Shown here one piece after another: positions 53,838 through 64,000 of a DNA stretch of 64,000 nucleotides; the stretch's first letter is position 1, and each line of letters starts with the position of its first letter. This stretch comes from Stenotrophomonas bentonitica (GTDB lineage: Bacteria; Pseudomonadota; Gammaproteobacteria; Xanthomonadales; Xanthomonadaceae): the NCBI RefSeq assembly GCF_013185915.1, contig NZ_JAAZUH010000001.1, positions 2,046,001 to 2,110,000 of the forward strand, read 5' to 3'. The notes beneath the pieces were generated by a model. That model saw only the letters and a program-made list of their open reading frames with translations. It made no database searches and had not been told where the DNA came from. The position numbers and the translations under genes are program-made.

Positions 53838-55715
53838 ATGGCCGTCCAAGACAACGCTGTTGCATCCACCCGCGCCACCCGCGCCGAGACCCCGCCCGCC
53901 GACCACTGGCAGCGCTGGGCCAGTGCGGAGGCCGTCGCTGCGGCGCGTCCGCCCAGCAACGTGGTCCCGCTCAATGCCGGCACGGCCGCGCCCGCGGCCC
54001 CGACGCCGCCGGTCCTGCCGCCGGCGCAGTGGCAGGACGACGGCGCGCAGCTGCCGCTGGGCAGCGAGGCCCCCTACCGCGTGCTGATCGTCGAAGACGA
54101 CCGTTCGCAGGCGCTGTTCGCACAGAGCGTGCTGCATGGCGCCGGGATGGAGGCGATCGTGCACAGCGAAGCCGAAGGCGTGCAGCAGGTGATCACCGAG
54201 CAGCGCCCCGACCTGATCCTGATGGACCTGCACCTGCCGGGCCTGGACGGCATGCGCCTGACCGCGCTGATCCGCCAGCAGCCGGGCCAGCAGCTGCTGC
54301 CGATCGTGTTCCTCAGCGGCGACCCCGACCCGGAACGCCAGTTCGAAGTGCTCGACAGCGGCGCCGACGATTTCCTGAGCAAACCGATCCGTCCGCGCCA
54401 CCTGATCGCGGCGGTCTCCAACCGGATCCGCCGCGCCCGTGCGCAGGCCGCGATGCAGCCCGGCGCCCAGGGCGCCCCTGCGATGAACAATCCCGAGACC
54501 GGCCTGCCGACCCGCCACCACGTGATGCAGCAGCTGACCGGTGCGCTGGCGCACGGCGAGCACGGCGGCCTGTTCTTCATCGAGGTGGCCAGCGCATTGG
54601 GCCTGCGCGAACGCTACGGCTATGCCGCGTTCGAACGCCTGATGGTGCAGGCCGCGCAGCGGCTGGCCGACAACGCGCACCCGCACCTGTTGGCGCGCTT
54701 GAACGACAACAGCTTCCTGGTGCTGGCGCGGGGACTGGACGAGGACACCCTGGACGCCATGGCGCACCAGTTGCGCGACGAGCTGTCCGCCCGCGCGTTC
54801 GTGATCCGCGACGAAGAGTCGGTGCACCTGCGCGGCGTGGTCGGGTATACACAATTGTCCGGCGGCTTCAGCGACGCTGGCACCGCGCTGGAAGCGGTGG
54901 AGCGCACCACCCTGCAGGCGCGCCTGCTGCCGTCCGGCGTGGCCGCGCACGTGCGGCGGGAAGACGTGGCCGCGCAGGAACACCTGGCCATGCTCGAAGG
55001 CCAGCTCGAACCGGCCTACCAGCCGATCGTCGCGGTGGCCGGTGGCAACACCGCCCAGTACCAGGTGCTGCTGCGCCTGCGCCAGGCCGATGGCAGCGTG
55101 CTCAACGCCGGCCAGGTGATTCCGGCCGCGGAAGCCGCCGGGCGCATTGCCGACCTTGACCAGCAGGTGCTGGACCATGCACTGGGCCTGCTCGACCTGT
55201 ACCAGCACGCAACCCAGCCGCTGAGCCTGTTCGTGTCGCAGTCGCTGCGCACCCTGGCCCGCGACGCCTTCGCCGACTGGCTGCTGGAAACCCTGCAGCA
55301 GCGCAACCTCCCCGGCAGCGCGCTGGTCATCGACGTGCGCCTGCCCGACGCGCTGATCCACACCGTGACTCTGCAGCAGTTCTGCACGCGGATGAGCGCG
55401 GCCGGGGTGCGCTTCTGCCTGAGCCAGTTCGAGCCGGGTGGCGAAGCCAATGCACTGTTGAACCAGCTGCCGCTGGCGTTCGTGCGCATGGCCGCGCGCT
55501 TCTCCAGCAGCCATGCCAACCAGCAGACCCGCGATGAACTGCGCGCGGCCATCGACGCCGCGCATCGCGCCGGCGCGATGATCATCGGCCAGCAGATCGA
55601 AGATCCCCAGGCCGCCGCGGCCATGTGGATGGGCGGGGTCGATTTCATCCAGGGCAACATGGTGCAGTCGGCCGGAAGCGAACTGAACTTCGACTTCCAC
55701 AACGCGGTGCTCTGA
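53838..55715 (+). CDS. Response regulator with degenerate GGDEF and EAL domains
   Basis: A 625-residue protein from ATG 53838 after an AGGGAG site. After a disordered 80-residue start comes a receiver domain (VLIVEDD, phospho-acceptor D130 in LILMDLHLPGLDG, Lys in LSKPI). The GGDEF domain reads RLNDNSF at the active site and should be inactive. The EAL domain begins AYQPIVAVAGG, but the EAL signature is QVL, so hydrolysis is unlikely. The end VDFIQGNMVQ resembles the FimX type of c-di-GMP-binding EAL domain, which links c-di-GMP to type IV pili. A PAS domain as in FimX is missing. It is probably a c-di-GMP reader under phosphorylation control. Confidence 0.86.
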   Translation: MAVQDNAVASTRATRAETPPADHWQRWASAEAVAAARPPSNVVPLNAGTAAPAAPTPPVLPPAQWQDDGAQLPLGSEAPYRVLIVEDDRSQALFAQSVLHGAGMEAIVHSEAEGVQQVITEQRPDLILMDLHLPGLDGMRLTALIRQQPGQQLLPIVFLSGDPDPERQFEVLDSGADDFLSKPIRPRHLIAAVSNRIRRARAQAAMQPGAQGAPAMNNPETGLPTRHHVMQQLTGALAHGEHGGLFFIEVASALGLRERYGYAAFERLMVQAAQRLADNAHPHLLARLNDNSFLVLARGLDEDTLDAMAHQLRDELSARAFVIRDEESVHLRGVVGYTQLSGGFSDAGTALEAVERTTLQARLLPSGVAAHVRREDVAAQEHLAMLEGQLEPAYQPIVAVAGGNTAQYQVLLRLRQADGSVLNAGQVIPAAEAAGRIADLDQQVLDHALGLLDLYQHATQPLSLFVSQSLRTLARDAFADWLLETLQQRNLPGSALVIDVRLPDALIHTVTLQQFCTRMSAAGVRFCLSQFEPGGEANALLNQLPLAFVRMAARFSSSHANQQTRDELRAAIDAAHRAGAMIIGQQIEDPQAAAAMWMGGVDFIQGNMVQSAGSELNFDFHNAVL

Positions 55716-55717
55716 CC

Positions 55718-58048
<2,331 letters not shown>

Positions 58049-58049
58049 C

Positions 58050-58520
58050 TCACTCTTCCAGCTTGGTGAGCAGGTAGTTCGGCTCGCCGATGCGCTCGAT
58101 CAGTTCCAGCTGGGTTTCCAGCCAGTCGATGTGCTCTTCCTCGTTGTCGAGGATCTTCACGAACAGCTGGCGGCTGACGTAGTCGGCTACCGAATCGGCA
58201 TACGCCACCGCTTCGCGCAGGGTGACCACGCCTTCGCGTTCCAGCGCCAGGTCGCACTGCAGGATTTCGGTGGGGTTCTCGCCGATGCGCAGCTTGCCGA
58301 GCGCCTGGAAGTTCGGCAGGCCTTCAAGGAACAGGATGCGATCGGAGAGCACGTCGGCGTGCTTCATCTCCTCGATCGATTCCTTGTACTCGTGTTCGGA
58401 CAGTTCCTTCAGACCCCAGTTCTTCAGCATCTTGGCGTGCAGGAAGTACTGGTTGATCGCGGTCAGCTCGTTGTAGAGGACCTTGTTGAGGAATTCGATG
58501 ACCTTGGCGTCGCCCTTCAT
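58050..58520 (-). CDS. bfr: Bacterioferritin
   Basis: A 156-residue protein from ATG 58520 after a CAGGAG site, near the 158 residues of E. coli Bfr. The ferroxidase residues E18, E51 and H54 and the haem ligand M52 are in place ([21 protein letters not shown]). It stores iron in a 24-subunit shell. The stop lies one base from the stop of the convergent kinase gene. bfd is upstream on the same strand, 85 bp away. Confidence 0.96.
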   Translation of the reverse strand: MKGDAKVIEFLNKVLYNELTAINQYFLHAKMLKNWGLKELSEHEYKESIEEMKHADVLSDRILFLEGLPNFQALGKLRIGENPTEILQCDLALEREGVVTLREAVAYADSVADYVSRQLFVKILDNEEEHIDWLETQLELIERIGEPNYLLTKLEE

Positions 58521-58605
58521 GACCGTGCTCCTGCAGCGTGAAAACGCCGGCACTGTAGCGCGTCACGCGCCGTCATGATGAAACGCGAATCAGAACCGCT
58601 TGCCG

Positions 58606-58809
58606 TCAGGCAACCAGGCCCAGGACAGGCAATGGCAGGTCATGGGTGTTACGGGCCTTGGCCAGCAGGTCGGCGGCCATGTCCAGGCAGGAACCGCAGG
58701 TGGCGCCACAGCCGGTGCGCATGGTCAGCTCGGACACGCTGGCGACACCGCTCTGGGCGGCTTCGCGGATCTGGTGGTCGGTAACCCCATTGCAGATGCA
58801 GACGTACAC
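58606..58809 (-). CDS. bfd: Bacterioferritin-associated ferredoxin
   Basis: A 67-residue protein starting at GTG 58809. The 2Fe-2S ligands appear as CIC near the start (YVCICNGVTD) and GCGATCGSCLD. Bfd reduces the iron in bacterioferritin to release it. Two Fur-box-like sites lie 52-90 bp upstream, agreeing with iron-starvation induction in other bacteria. Position before bfr suggests a bfd-bfr unit. Confidence 0.93.
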   Translation of the reverse strand: MYVCICNGVTDHQIREAAQSGVASVSELTMRTGCGATCGSCLDMAADLLAKARNTHDLPLPVLGLVA

Positions 58810-58860
58810 GGACGGACTCGGCAGGCAGGCCGGGATCGGCCTTTGGCTATTTCAATCGAA

Positions 58861-58898
58861 ACGAGAATGGTTGTCAATTCCGTGAATGAATCATTCTC
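58861..58898. promoter_or_regulatory. Pair of candidate Fur boxes upstream of bfd
   Basis: ACGAGAATGGTTGTC (58861-58875) and GAATGAATCATTCTC (58884-58898) each match 11 of 15 positions of ATGAGAATCATTCTC. They are 8 bp apart. Confidence 0.6.
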
Positions 58899-58927
58899 GA
58901 TACGGTTCAGCCTGCCCGCCGGGCGGC

Positions 58928-58957
58928 AAAAAAAAAGACCGATCTTTCGATCGGTCT
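58928..58957 (-). terminator. Terminator of the tRNA operon
   Basis: On the minus strand a perfect stem AGACCGATC / GATCGGTCT with a GAAA loop, followed by nine T. It lies 10 bp after tRNA-Gln. Confidence 0.93.
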
Positions 58958-58967
58958 CTCTCGTATT

Positions 58968-59042
58968 TGGCTGCCCCGGATGGATTCGAACCACCGAATG
59001 CCTGAGTCAGAGTCAGGTGCCTTACCGCTTGGCGACGGGGCA
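58968..59042 (-). tRNA. tRNA-Gln (anticodon CUG)
   Basis: 75 nt including the encoded CCA. The acceptor stem pairs TGCCCCG with CGGGGCA. The anticodon arm is CCTGA-CTCTGAC-TCAGG with anticodon CTG. The T-arm contains GGTTCGAATCC. It follows tRNA-Met in the same transcription direction. Confidence 0.95.
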
Positions 59043-59091
59043 ATAACTGCGTGCAATTGTTGCACTTTTTCACTAGAAAACCAAGCGGACT

Positions 59092-59168
59092 TGGTGGCTA
59101 TGGGTGGACTCGAACCACCGACCCCAGCATTATGAGTGCTGTGCTCTAACCGGCTGAGCTACATAGCC
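59092..59168 (-). tRNA. tRNA-Met, elongator (anticodon CAU)
   Basis: 77 nt with encoded CCA. The acceptor stem pairs GGCTATG with CATAGCC. The anticodon arm CAGCA-CTCATAA-TGCTG gives CAT. The first acceptor pair is G-C, unlike the initiator tRNA, and the body resembles E. coli elongator tRNA-Met. A tRNA-Ile2 with a lysidine anticodon is the alternative but fits less well. Confidence 0.93.
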
Positions 59169-59182
59169 CTAGTGAGCCGGCA

Positions 59183-59211
59183 ATTCTGGACATGTAAACC
59201 GAATCTGTCAA
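59183..59211 (-). promoter_or_regulatory. Sigma-70 promoter of the tRNA operon
   Basis: On the minus strand a consensus -35 TTGACA (59211-59206), a 17-bp spacer and a -10 CAGAAT (59188-59183), 15 bp before the 5' end of tRNA-Met. Confidence 0.78.
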
Positions 59212-59289
59212 CACTTTTTCACCGCGCTTGTGAGTGGAGTGCGGGCATGGCACAGTCCCGACCAGTAGATTTTTCTAGGAGTCCGCATC

Positions 59290-59925
59290 GTGATCGATCC
59301 GGACGGCTATCGACCGAACGTCGGCATTGTGCTGATGCGGCAGGACGGGCAGGTGTTCTGGGCACGACGTGTGCGCCGGGATGGCTGGCAGTTCCCGCAG
59401 GGTGGCATGAACACCGACGAGACGCCTGTCGAAGCCATGTATCGCGAGTTGCATGAAGAAACAGGCCTGTTGCCCGAGCACGTGGAAGTGCTGGGTGCGA
59501 CACCCGGCTGGCTGCGCTATCGTCTGCCCGCCCGTGCCATCCGCCGCAATGAGAAGCAGGTCTGCATCGGCCAGAAGCAGGTCTGGTTCCTGCTGCGCCT
59601 GGCCGGCGACGAATCGCACGTCAAACTTGACCATACCGACAGCCCCGAGTTCGACCAGTGGCGCTGGGTGGACTTCTGGTACCCGGTGGAACACGTGGTG
59701 ATGTTCAAGCGCGGCGTGTATGCGCGCGCGTTGCGCCACCTGGCGCCGCTGGCGCGGGGCGTGGCCGGCACCGGCGTGGATTCGATGCCCAGGTCCGCAC
59801 AGGAAGCCTGGATGCCCGGCAATGCGGCCGGGCACGACCGTCCGCGCAAGCGCGCTCCGGCGCCCAAGCGCGGCGGCGGCTACTGGCCGCGCAGCAAGGC
59901 CAAGGGCGAGCCGGGCGCGGTCTGA
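59290..59925 (+). CDS. rppH: RNA pyrophosphohydrolase
   Basis: A 211-residue protein from GTG 59290 after an AGGAG site. RppH features are [28 protein letters not shown] and the Nudix box containing RELHEETGL. It removes pyrophosphate from 5' triphosphate RNA and starts decay. The C-terminal basic tail ([17 protein letters not shown]) extends the E. coli length (176) by about 35 residues. A bidirectional terminator separates it from rpsI. Confidence 0.95.
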   Translation: MIDPDGYRPNVGIVLMRQDGQVFWARRVRRDGWQFPQGGMNTDETPVEAMYRELHEETGLLPEHVEVLGATPGWLRYRLPARAIRRNEKQVCIGQKQVWFLLRLAGDESHVKLDHTDSPEFDQWRWVDFWYPVEHVVMFKRGVYARALRHLAPLARGVAGTGVDSMPRSAQEAWMPGNAAGHDRPRKRAPAPKRGGGYWPRSKAKGEPGAV

Positions 59926-59950
59926 ACCCTTTTGACCCCGCTGAAACGAC

Positions 59951-59977
59951 AAAAGCCCGGCCGAAGCCGGGCTTTTG
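59951..59977. terminator. Bidirectional terminator, rppH and rpsI
   Basis: Stem AAAAGCCCGGC / GCCGGGCTTTT with a short CGAA loop; A-run on the left and T-run on the right serve both converging genes. Confidence 0.9.
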
Positions 59978-60025
59978 CTTTCCTCCCAGCGGGATCCCGA
60001 AGGATCCCACGCCAGGCGCGATGGA

Positions 60026-60418
60026 TCAGCGCTTGGAGAACTGGGTGGCGCGACGTGCCTTGTGCAGGCCGACCTTCTTACGCTCGACTTCACGGGCGTC
60101 ACGGGTCATGAAGCCGGCCTTGCGCAGTTCGGACTTCAGGGTTTCGTCGTACTCGACCAGCGCGCGGGCGATGCCCAGGCGGATCGCACCGGCCTGGCCG
60201 GTGGTGCCGCCGCCAGCGGCGGTGACCATGATGTCGAACGATTCGGTGTTCTTGGTCAGTTCCAGCGGCTGACGCACGATCATGCGTGCGGTCTCACGGC
60301 CAAAGAACTCGTCCAGCGGACGGCCATTGACGGTGATGTTGCCGGCGCCCTTGCGCAGGAACACGCGGGCGGTGGAGGACTTGCGGCGGCCGGTGCCGTA
60401 GTTTTGAGTGATAGCCAT
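60026..60418 (-). CDS. rpsI: 30S ribosomal protein S9
   Basis: A 130-residue S9 with the normal start [20 protein letters not shown] and the conserved C-terminus ending [11 protein letters not shown], whose tail reaches the ribosomal P site. It starts 2 bp after the rplM stop, the universal rplM-rpsI pair. Confidence 0.98.
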   Translation of the reverse strand: MAITQNYGTGRRKSSTARVFLRKGAGNITVNGRPLDEFFGRETARMIVRQPLELTKNTESFDIMVTAAGGGTTGQAGAIRLGIARALVEYDETLKSELRKAGFMTRDAREVERKKVGLHKARRATQFSKR

Positions 60419-60420
60419 GA

Positions 60421-60849
60421 TTAGATATCCAGAACCTGGGGCTGCTGAGCGGCGTGCGGGTGCTCGGAACCCGAGTACACCTTGAGCTTGCGGTACATGG
60501 CGCGGCCCAGCGGGCCCTTCGGCAGCATGCCCTTGACGGCGGTTTCGATGACGCGTTCCGGGTGGCGCTCAAGCGCCTGGGCCAGGGTTTCGGTCTTCAG
60601 GTTGCCGATGTAGCCAGTGAAGCGGTGGTACAGCTTGTCCTGCAGCTTGTTGCCGGTGACGGCAATCTTTTCTGCATTGATGACAACCAGGTAATCACCG
60701 GTATCAACGTGGGGGGTGTAGACCGGCTTGTGCTTGCCGCGCAGACGGCGGGCCAGCTCGGTGGACAGACGGCCCAGCGTCTTGCCGGAGGCGTCGACGA
60801 GATACCAGTCGCGCTGGACGGTCTCGGACTTTGCAGTGAAAGTGCTCAT
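60421..60849 (-). CDS. rplM: 50S ribosomal protein L13
   Basis: From ATG 60849 ([20 protein letters not shown]), 142 residues as in E. coli. Typical blocks are [18 protein letters not shown] and [18 protein letters not shown]. The open frame extends far upstream on the strand opposite coq7, but without L13 character. First gene of the L13-S9 operon. Confidence 0.98.
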   Translation of the reverse strand: MSTFTAKSETVQRDWYLVDASGKTLGRLSTELARRLRGKHKPVYTPHVDTGDYLVVINAEKIAVTGNKLQDKLYHRFTGYIGNLKTETLAQALERHPERVIETAVKGMLPKGPLGRAMYRKLKVYSGSEHPHAAQQPQVLDI

Positions 60850-60999
60850 GAAGGAACTCAGGTAGGTCGGGCTCATTGCGGCCATGGAGCGGCCGGAACT
60901 CTGCCACGCGTTGTGAAGAGGCGGGATTGTACAGTGCAACCCTTGACCATGCAAATGGGCGAGAATCACCCTTCCCCCGCCGCCGCGATGCCCACCCGG

Positions 61000-61644
61000 A
61001 TGACCGCGAACCGCCAGATCACCCCGCTCGACCACCTGCTGACCGAGGCCCAGCGCGCCCTGGACACGGTGTTCGGCAACCCGCCCGCGAGCCGACCCTA
61101 CCCGGCCGAGGCCACCGACGAGGCCCCGTTGGCCGGCGCCGAGCGCCGCCATGCAGCGGGCCTGATGCGGATCAACCATGTCGGGGAGGTCTGCGCGCAG
61201 GGCCTGTACTTCGGCCAGGCGGCCGTGGCGCAGGAGCCGCAGACCCGCGCCCACCTGCTCGAGGCGGCCCAGGAAGAGACCGACCACCTGGCCTGGTGCG
61301 CGCAGCGCCTGCGCGAGCTGGACAGCCGGCCCAGCCTGTTCAACCCGATCTGGTATGCCGGCAGCTACACCATCGGCACCCTGGCCGGCCTGCGCGGAGA
61401 CGGCTGGAACCTCGGCTTCGTGGTCGAAACCGAGCGCCAGGTGGAAGCCCACCTGGATGAGCACCTCGACACCCTGCCCCCGGCCGACCAGCGCAGCCGC
61501 GAGATCCTCAAGGTGATGAAGATCGACGAGGCCCGCCACGCCGACCATGCCGAGCATGCCGGTGCGCGCAAGCTGCCGTTCCCGATTCCGGGGGTGATGG
61601 CGTTGGCTTCCAAGGCAATGAAGACCATCGCGTACCGGTTGTAA
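61000..61644 (+). CDS. coq7: 2-nonaprenyl-3-methyl-6-methoxy-1,4-benzoquinol hydroxylase
   Basis: I choose ATG 61000 ([14 protein letters not shown]), giving 214 residues as in other Coq7 proteins; ATGs at 60949, 60955 and 60988 are alternatives. The di-iron ligands lie in [40 protein letters not shown] and [10 protein letters not shown]. The enzyme performs the last ring hydroxylation of ubiquinone synthesis under aerobic growth. It is divergent from rplM. Confidence 0.93.
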   Translation: MTANRQITPLDHLLTEAQRALDTVFGNPPASRPYPAEATDEAPLAGAERRHAAGLMRINHVGEVCAQGLYFGQAAVAQEPQTRAHLLEAAQEETDHLAWCAQRLRELDSRPSLFNPIWYAGSYTIGTLAGLRGDGWNLGFVVETERQVEAHLDEHLDTLPPADQRSREILKVMKIDEARHADHAEHAGARKLPFPIPGVMALASKAMKTIAYRL

Positions 61645-61654
61645 CGCACGACGG

Positions 61655-61972
61655 TCAGCCGGAAACCAGCTTCAATCCAATCACGCCCGCCACGATCAGG
61701 CCGATGCACGCCAACCGTGGCGCCGAGGCGCTGTCGCCGAACAGGAAGATGCCGAGGATCGCCACGCCCAACGCGCCGATCCCGGTCCAGATGGCGTAAC
61801 CGGTCCCGACCGGGATGGTGCGCAGGGCCTGGGTAAGCAGGTACAGGCTGATGCCCGCCGAGATGATGGTGGCCACGGTCGGCCAGGGCTTGGTGAAGCC
61901 GTCGCTGTATTTCAGGCCAAGCGCGAAGCCGATTTCGAACAGGCCGGCCAGCAGCAGATAGATCCAGGGCAT
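61655..61972 (-). CDS. sugE: Small multidrug resistance family exporter, SugE/Gdx type
   Basis: A 105-residue four-helix protein from ATG 61972 directly after an AGGAGG site. The conserved Glu of helix 1 is in [21 protein letters not shown], and the family signature [16 protein letters not shown] is intact. Many SugE-type proteins export guanidinium (Gdx); others confer tolerance to quaternary ammonium compounds. Which one applies is not decided by sequence. It lies behind speD with a terminator-like hairpin and further hairpins in its leader, see 61988-62129. Confidence 0.9.
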   Translation of the reverse strand: MPWIYLLLAGLFEIGFALGLKYSDGFTKPWPTVATIISAGISLYLLTQALRTIPVGTGYAIWTGIGALGVAILGIFLFGDSASAPRLACIGLIVAGVIGLKLVSG

Positions 61973-61987
61973 GGGGATTGCCTCCTA

Positions 61988-62028
61988 AACAAAAACAAAA
62001 CGGCCCGGTGTCTTCACACCGGACCGTC
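61988..62028 (-). terminator. Terminator between speD and sugE
   Basis: On the minus strand a 12-bp stem (ACGGTCCGGTGT / ACACCGGGCCGT, one mismatch pair) with a GAAG loop and a T-rich tail, ending 15 bp before the sugE start. It may end speD transcripts or act as an attenuator of sugE. Confidence 0.8.
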
Positions 62029-62042
62029 ATCGGTAGCTTGCC

Positions 62043-62129
62043 GTGGAACAACAACTCTGCGCAAAACAGATGTTCCACAGGGCGGGACGTCCCGCCTTGT
62101 GCAGCACCGCCCGGGCCAGGACCGGGCGG
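62043..62129 (-). promoter_or_regulatory. Hairpin-rich leader upstream of sugE
   Basis: Three stems read on the minus strand before the terminator: 62107-62129 (CCGCCCGG arms, imperfect), 62081-62096 (GGCGGGAC / GTCCCGCC) and 62043-62078 (GTGGAACA / TGTTCCAC with an inner CTG/CAG pair). The spacing hints at a structured leader. I could not match it to a known guanidine riboswitch class. Confidence 0.5.
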
Positions 62130-62141
62130 GTGTCGCGTGTA

Positions 62142-62936
62142 TTACTCGGACAGATTGCGCCCGTGGAACAGCTCTTCGATCTCACGCTTGAGCAGCGCTT
62201 CGATCTTCATGCGTTCCTTGAACGACAGGTTCTTGGCCTTCTCTTCGAACAGGTACTGGTCCAGGTCGAAGTCCTTCAGGTGCATCTTCGTGTGGAAGAT
62301 GTTTTCCTGGTAGACGTTGACGTCGAACATCTCGTAACGCGACTTGATGTTCTTGGCCAGGAAGTTCTGGATCGAGTTGATCTTGTGGTCGATGAAGTGC
62401 TTCTTGCCCTTCACGTCACGGGTGAAGCCACGGACGCGGTAGTCCATGATCACGATGTCCGATTCCAGGCTCTCGATCAGGTAGTTCAGCGCCTTCAGCG
62501 GCGAAATCACGCCACAGGTAGCCACATCGATGTCCGCGCGGAACGTGGCGATGCCTTCCTGCGGGTGGGTTTCGGGGTAGGTATGGACAGTGATGTGGCT
62601 CTTGTCCATGTGCGCTACCACGGCGTCGGAGATCAACTCCTTGCCCGCCAGCTTCTTGTCGATCACCGGCTCTTCGGAGATCAGGATCGTCACCGAAGCG
62701 CCCTGCGGATCGTAGTCCTGGCGCGCGACGTTGAGGATGTTGGCGCCGATGATCTCAGCGACATCGGTCAAGATTTGAGTCAGCCTATCGGCGTTGTACT
62801 CTTCATCGATGTATTCAATGTAACGCTGACGCTCCTCTTCGGTGCGGGCGTAACACACGTCATAGATGTTGAAGCTCAGCGCCTTGGTGAGGTTGTTGAA
62901 ACCCTGCAACCTCAGGCGAGGCAACGGCTTGACCAC
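62142..62936 (-). CDS. speD: S-adenosylmethionine decarboxylase proenzyme
   Basis: From GTG 62936 ([20 protein letters not shown]) the protein has 264 residues, the E. coli SpeD length. The self-cleavage site that makes the pyruvoyl cofactor is the Lys-Ser in [16 protein letters not shown] near residue 112. It makes decarboxylated AdoMet for spermidine synthesis. The longer frame upstream lacks similarity. It is divergent from clp. Confidence 0.96.
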   Translation of the reverse strand: MVKPLPRLRLQGFNNLTKALSFNIYDVCYARTEEERQRYIEYIDEEYNADRLTQILTDVAEIIGANILNVARQDYDPQGASVTILISEEPVIDKKLAGKELISDAVVAHMDKSHITVHTYPETHPQEGIATFRADIDVATCGVISPLKALNYLIESLESDIVIMDYRVRGFTRDVKGKKHFIDHKINSIQNFLAKNIKSRYEMFDVNVYQENIFHTKMHLKDFDLDQYLFEEKAKNLSFKERMKIEALLKREIEELFHGRNLSE

Positions 62937-63107
62937 GGCGGTCGATCCTGTGTGTGGTGGGAAAGGAACAATTATGGGGCAAACTGATCGAGGGCGAAAC
63001 TTGCATTGAAACAAGTTGCTGTGTTGGGGTTTGCCCTTCACAACCCTGATCGTTAAGCTCGCGGCACATAGCCGTGAATTGTTCATGAGCAAAGGGAGCG
63101 CCTCAAC

Positions 63108-63773
63108 GTGTCATCTGTGCGCCTTGCCACGAGTCCATTGGCCCTGGACATCGCCACCATAGATCGCTTTCTGGCCCACAGCCACCGACGCCGCTACCCA
63201 GGCCGCACCGATGTTTTCCGCCCCGGCGACCCCGCGGGCACCCTGTACTACGTGATCAGCGGCTCGGTTTCCATAATTGCCGAGGAAGAGGACGACCGCG
63301 AACTGGTCCTGGGCTACTTCGGCTCGGGCGAGTTCGTGGGCGAGATGGGCCTGTTCGTGGAGACCGAGCGCCGTGAGGTGATCCTGCGCACCCGCACCCC
63401 GTGCGAGCTGGCCGAGATCAGCTACGAGCGGCTGCACCAGCTGTTCCTGGGGCCGCTCTCCACCGACGCCCCGCGCCTGCTCTACGCGCTGGGCCAGCAG
63501 GTCTCCAAGCGCCTGCTGGACACCAGCCGCAAGGCCAGCCGGCTGGCGTTCCTGGATGTCACCGACCGCATCGTGCGCACGCTGCACGACCTGGCCCGTG
63601 AGCCCGAAGCCATGAGCCATCCGCAGGGCACCCAGCTGCGCGTGTCCCGCCAGGAGCTGGCGCGGCTGGTGGGCTGTTCGCGTGAAATGGCCGGGCGGGT
63701 GCTCAAGAAGCTGCAGAGCGACGGGCTGCTGCACGCCCGCGGCAAGACCGTTGTCCTGTACGGGACGCGCTGA
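63108..63773 (+). CDS. clp: CRP-like global regulator Clp
   Basis: A 221-residue protein from GTG 63108. The cyclic nucleotide domain ([32 protein letters not shown]) is followed by the dimer helix and the helix-turn-helix ([25 protein letters not shown]). It is close to Clp of Xanthomonas, where c-di-GMP lowers DNA binding and the protein controls virulence and extracellular enzymes. The N-terminus differs from E. coli CRP by a longer start. The upstream speD gene is divergent. Confidence 0.94.
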   Translation: MSSVRLATSPLALDIATIDRFLAHSHRRRYPGRTDVFRPGDPAGTLYYVISGSVSIIAEEEDDRELVLGYFGSGEFVGEMGLFVETERREVILRTRTPCELAEISYERLHQLFLGPLSTDAPRLLYALGQQVSKRLLDTSRKASRLAFLDVTDRIVRTLHDLAREPEAMSHPQGTQLRVSRQELARLVGCSREMAGRVLKKLQSDGLLHARGKTVVLYGTR

Positions 63774-63780
63774 TTCCGGT

Positions 63781-63803
63781 TGCCGGCCCACGGCCGGCCG
63801 TAC
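63781..63803. repeat. GTAG-like palindrome, imperfect
   Basis: TGCCGGCC and GGCCGGCCGTA around a CAC spacer, 8 bp after the clp stop. It is a GC palindrome similar in position and build to the GTAG repeats, but its head reads GTAC, so assignment is weak. It may help to end clp transcription. Confidence 0.4.
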
Positions 63804-63850
63804 GGTGGGGCATGACAGTGCCCTTCACACGGTGCCGGTAGGCTGAATGC

Positions 63851-64000
63851 ATGGCACCTGGCAGCGAATTCTACTGGTTCATCCTGATCGGCCTCGGCGC
63901 GCAGCTGGTCGACGGCGCGCTGGGCATGGCGTTCGGGCTGGTGTCCTCGTCGGTGATGCTCAGCATGGGCATCCCCCCGGCGGCGGTCAGCGCAAGCGTG
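63851..64000 (+). CDS. TauE/SafE-family transporter, start only
   Basis: The window ends after 50 codons. The start MAPGSEFYWFILIGLGAQLV is followed by DGALGMAFGLVSSSVMLSMGI, the first membrane helices and conserved Gly-rich loop of TauE/SafE (TSUP) anion exporters. The substrate cannot be inferred. Confidence 0.72.
   Translation, partial: MAPGSEFYWFILIGLGAQLVDGALGMAFGLVSSSVMLSMGIPPAAVSASV

Noticed and set aside
58968..59168. tRNA-linked integration site
   Set aside because: Both tRNAs are intact and followed by a normal terminator; no integrase or duplicated tRNA end lies nearby.
61973..62141. Guanidine riboswitch of class I, II or III before sugE
   Set aside because: Conserved cores are not found; one stem has an ACGT loop close to the ACGR of class II, but the second ACGR stem is missing.

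Overview
The window is high-GC gammaproteobacterial chromosome, most likely a Stenotrophomonas of the Xanthomonadaceae. The evidence is the CRP-like protein Clp beside speD, the rhlB/trxA/rho block with a Xanthomonadaceae-type Rho, a TonB-dependent receptor of the large Xanthomonas/Caulobacter type, a one-adaptor, two-pump RND operon resembling mdtABC/smeIJK, and short GTAG-headed palindromes (SMAG-type) known from S. maltophilia. About 57 protein genes and two tRNAs can be supported. There is no prophage, insertion sequence, CRISPR array or rRNA.

Layout. 1-5.4 kb: cell division (ftsX start, ftsE) and RNA metabolism (rhlB, then divergent trxA and rho). 5.4-8.2 kb: an accessory patch with two orphan small proteins and a MASE1 sensor with a decayed kinase end, bounded by GTAG palindromes. 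8.2-17.8 kb: a sugar-uptake locus with a GH3 beta-glucosidase, LacI regulator, FucP-type symporter, TonB-dependent receptor and cupin-like protein. Near-identical 14-bp palindromes precede the hydrolase, symporter and receptor. 17.9-21.3 kb: a diguanylate cyclase and two tandem secreted TonB-C-like paralogues.

21.3-30.9 kb: aceK, then an operon of an unknown two-domain protein, a small GTPase and two Roadblock/LC7 proteins that recalls Streptomyces conservons. A lower-GC pair of orphan envelope proteins, the monomeric isocitrate dehydrogenase and two envelope proteins follow. 30.9-43.6 kb: a LysM protein, queF, an M20 hydrolase, the three-gene RND pump and a Fur-box-associated siderophore-type receptor. 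43.65-43.85 kb: a 195-bp element of nested inverted repeats. 43.9-53.8 kb: a FUSC-family protein, a fused MFS/PlsC protein, two CD225 proteins and a DUF2752 protein, ampE, nudC, erpA, a bactofilin with a membrane coiled-coil partner, and a DUF4126 protein.

53.8-64 kb: a REC protein with decayed GGDEF and EAL domains, coupled to a hybrid histidine kinase with receiver and HPt; bfd/bfr with candidate Fur boxes; tRNA-Met and tRNA-Gln; rppH; rplM-rpsI; coq7; an SMR exporter with a structured leader; speD; clp; and the start of a TauE-type transporter.

The least conventional content is the GTPase/Roadblock operon, the 195-bp palindromic element, the Asn/Gln-rich tract of Rho, the catalytically decayed c-di-GMP protein paired with a phosphorelay kinase, and the palindrome regulon of the sugar locus. 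Everything is read by eye from sequence. Family names rest on remembered motifs, not on database searches.
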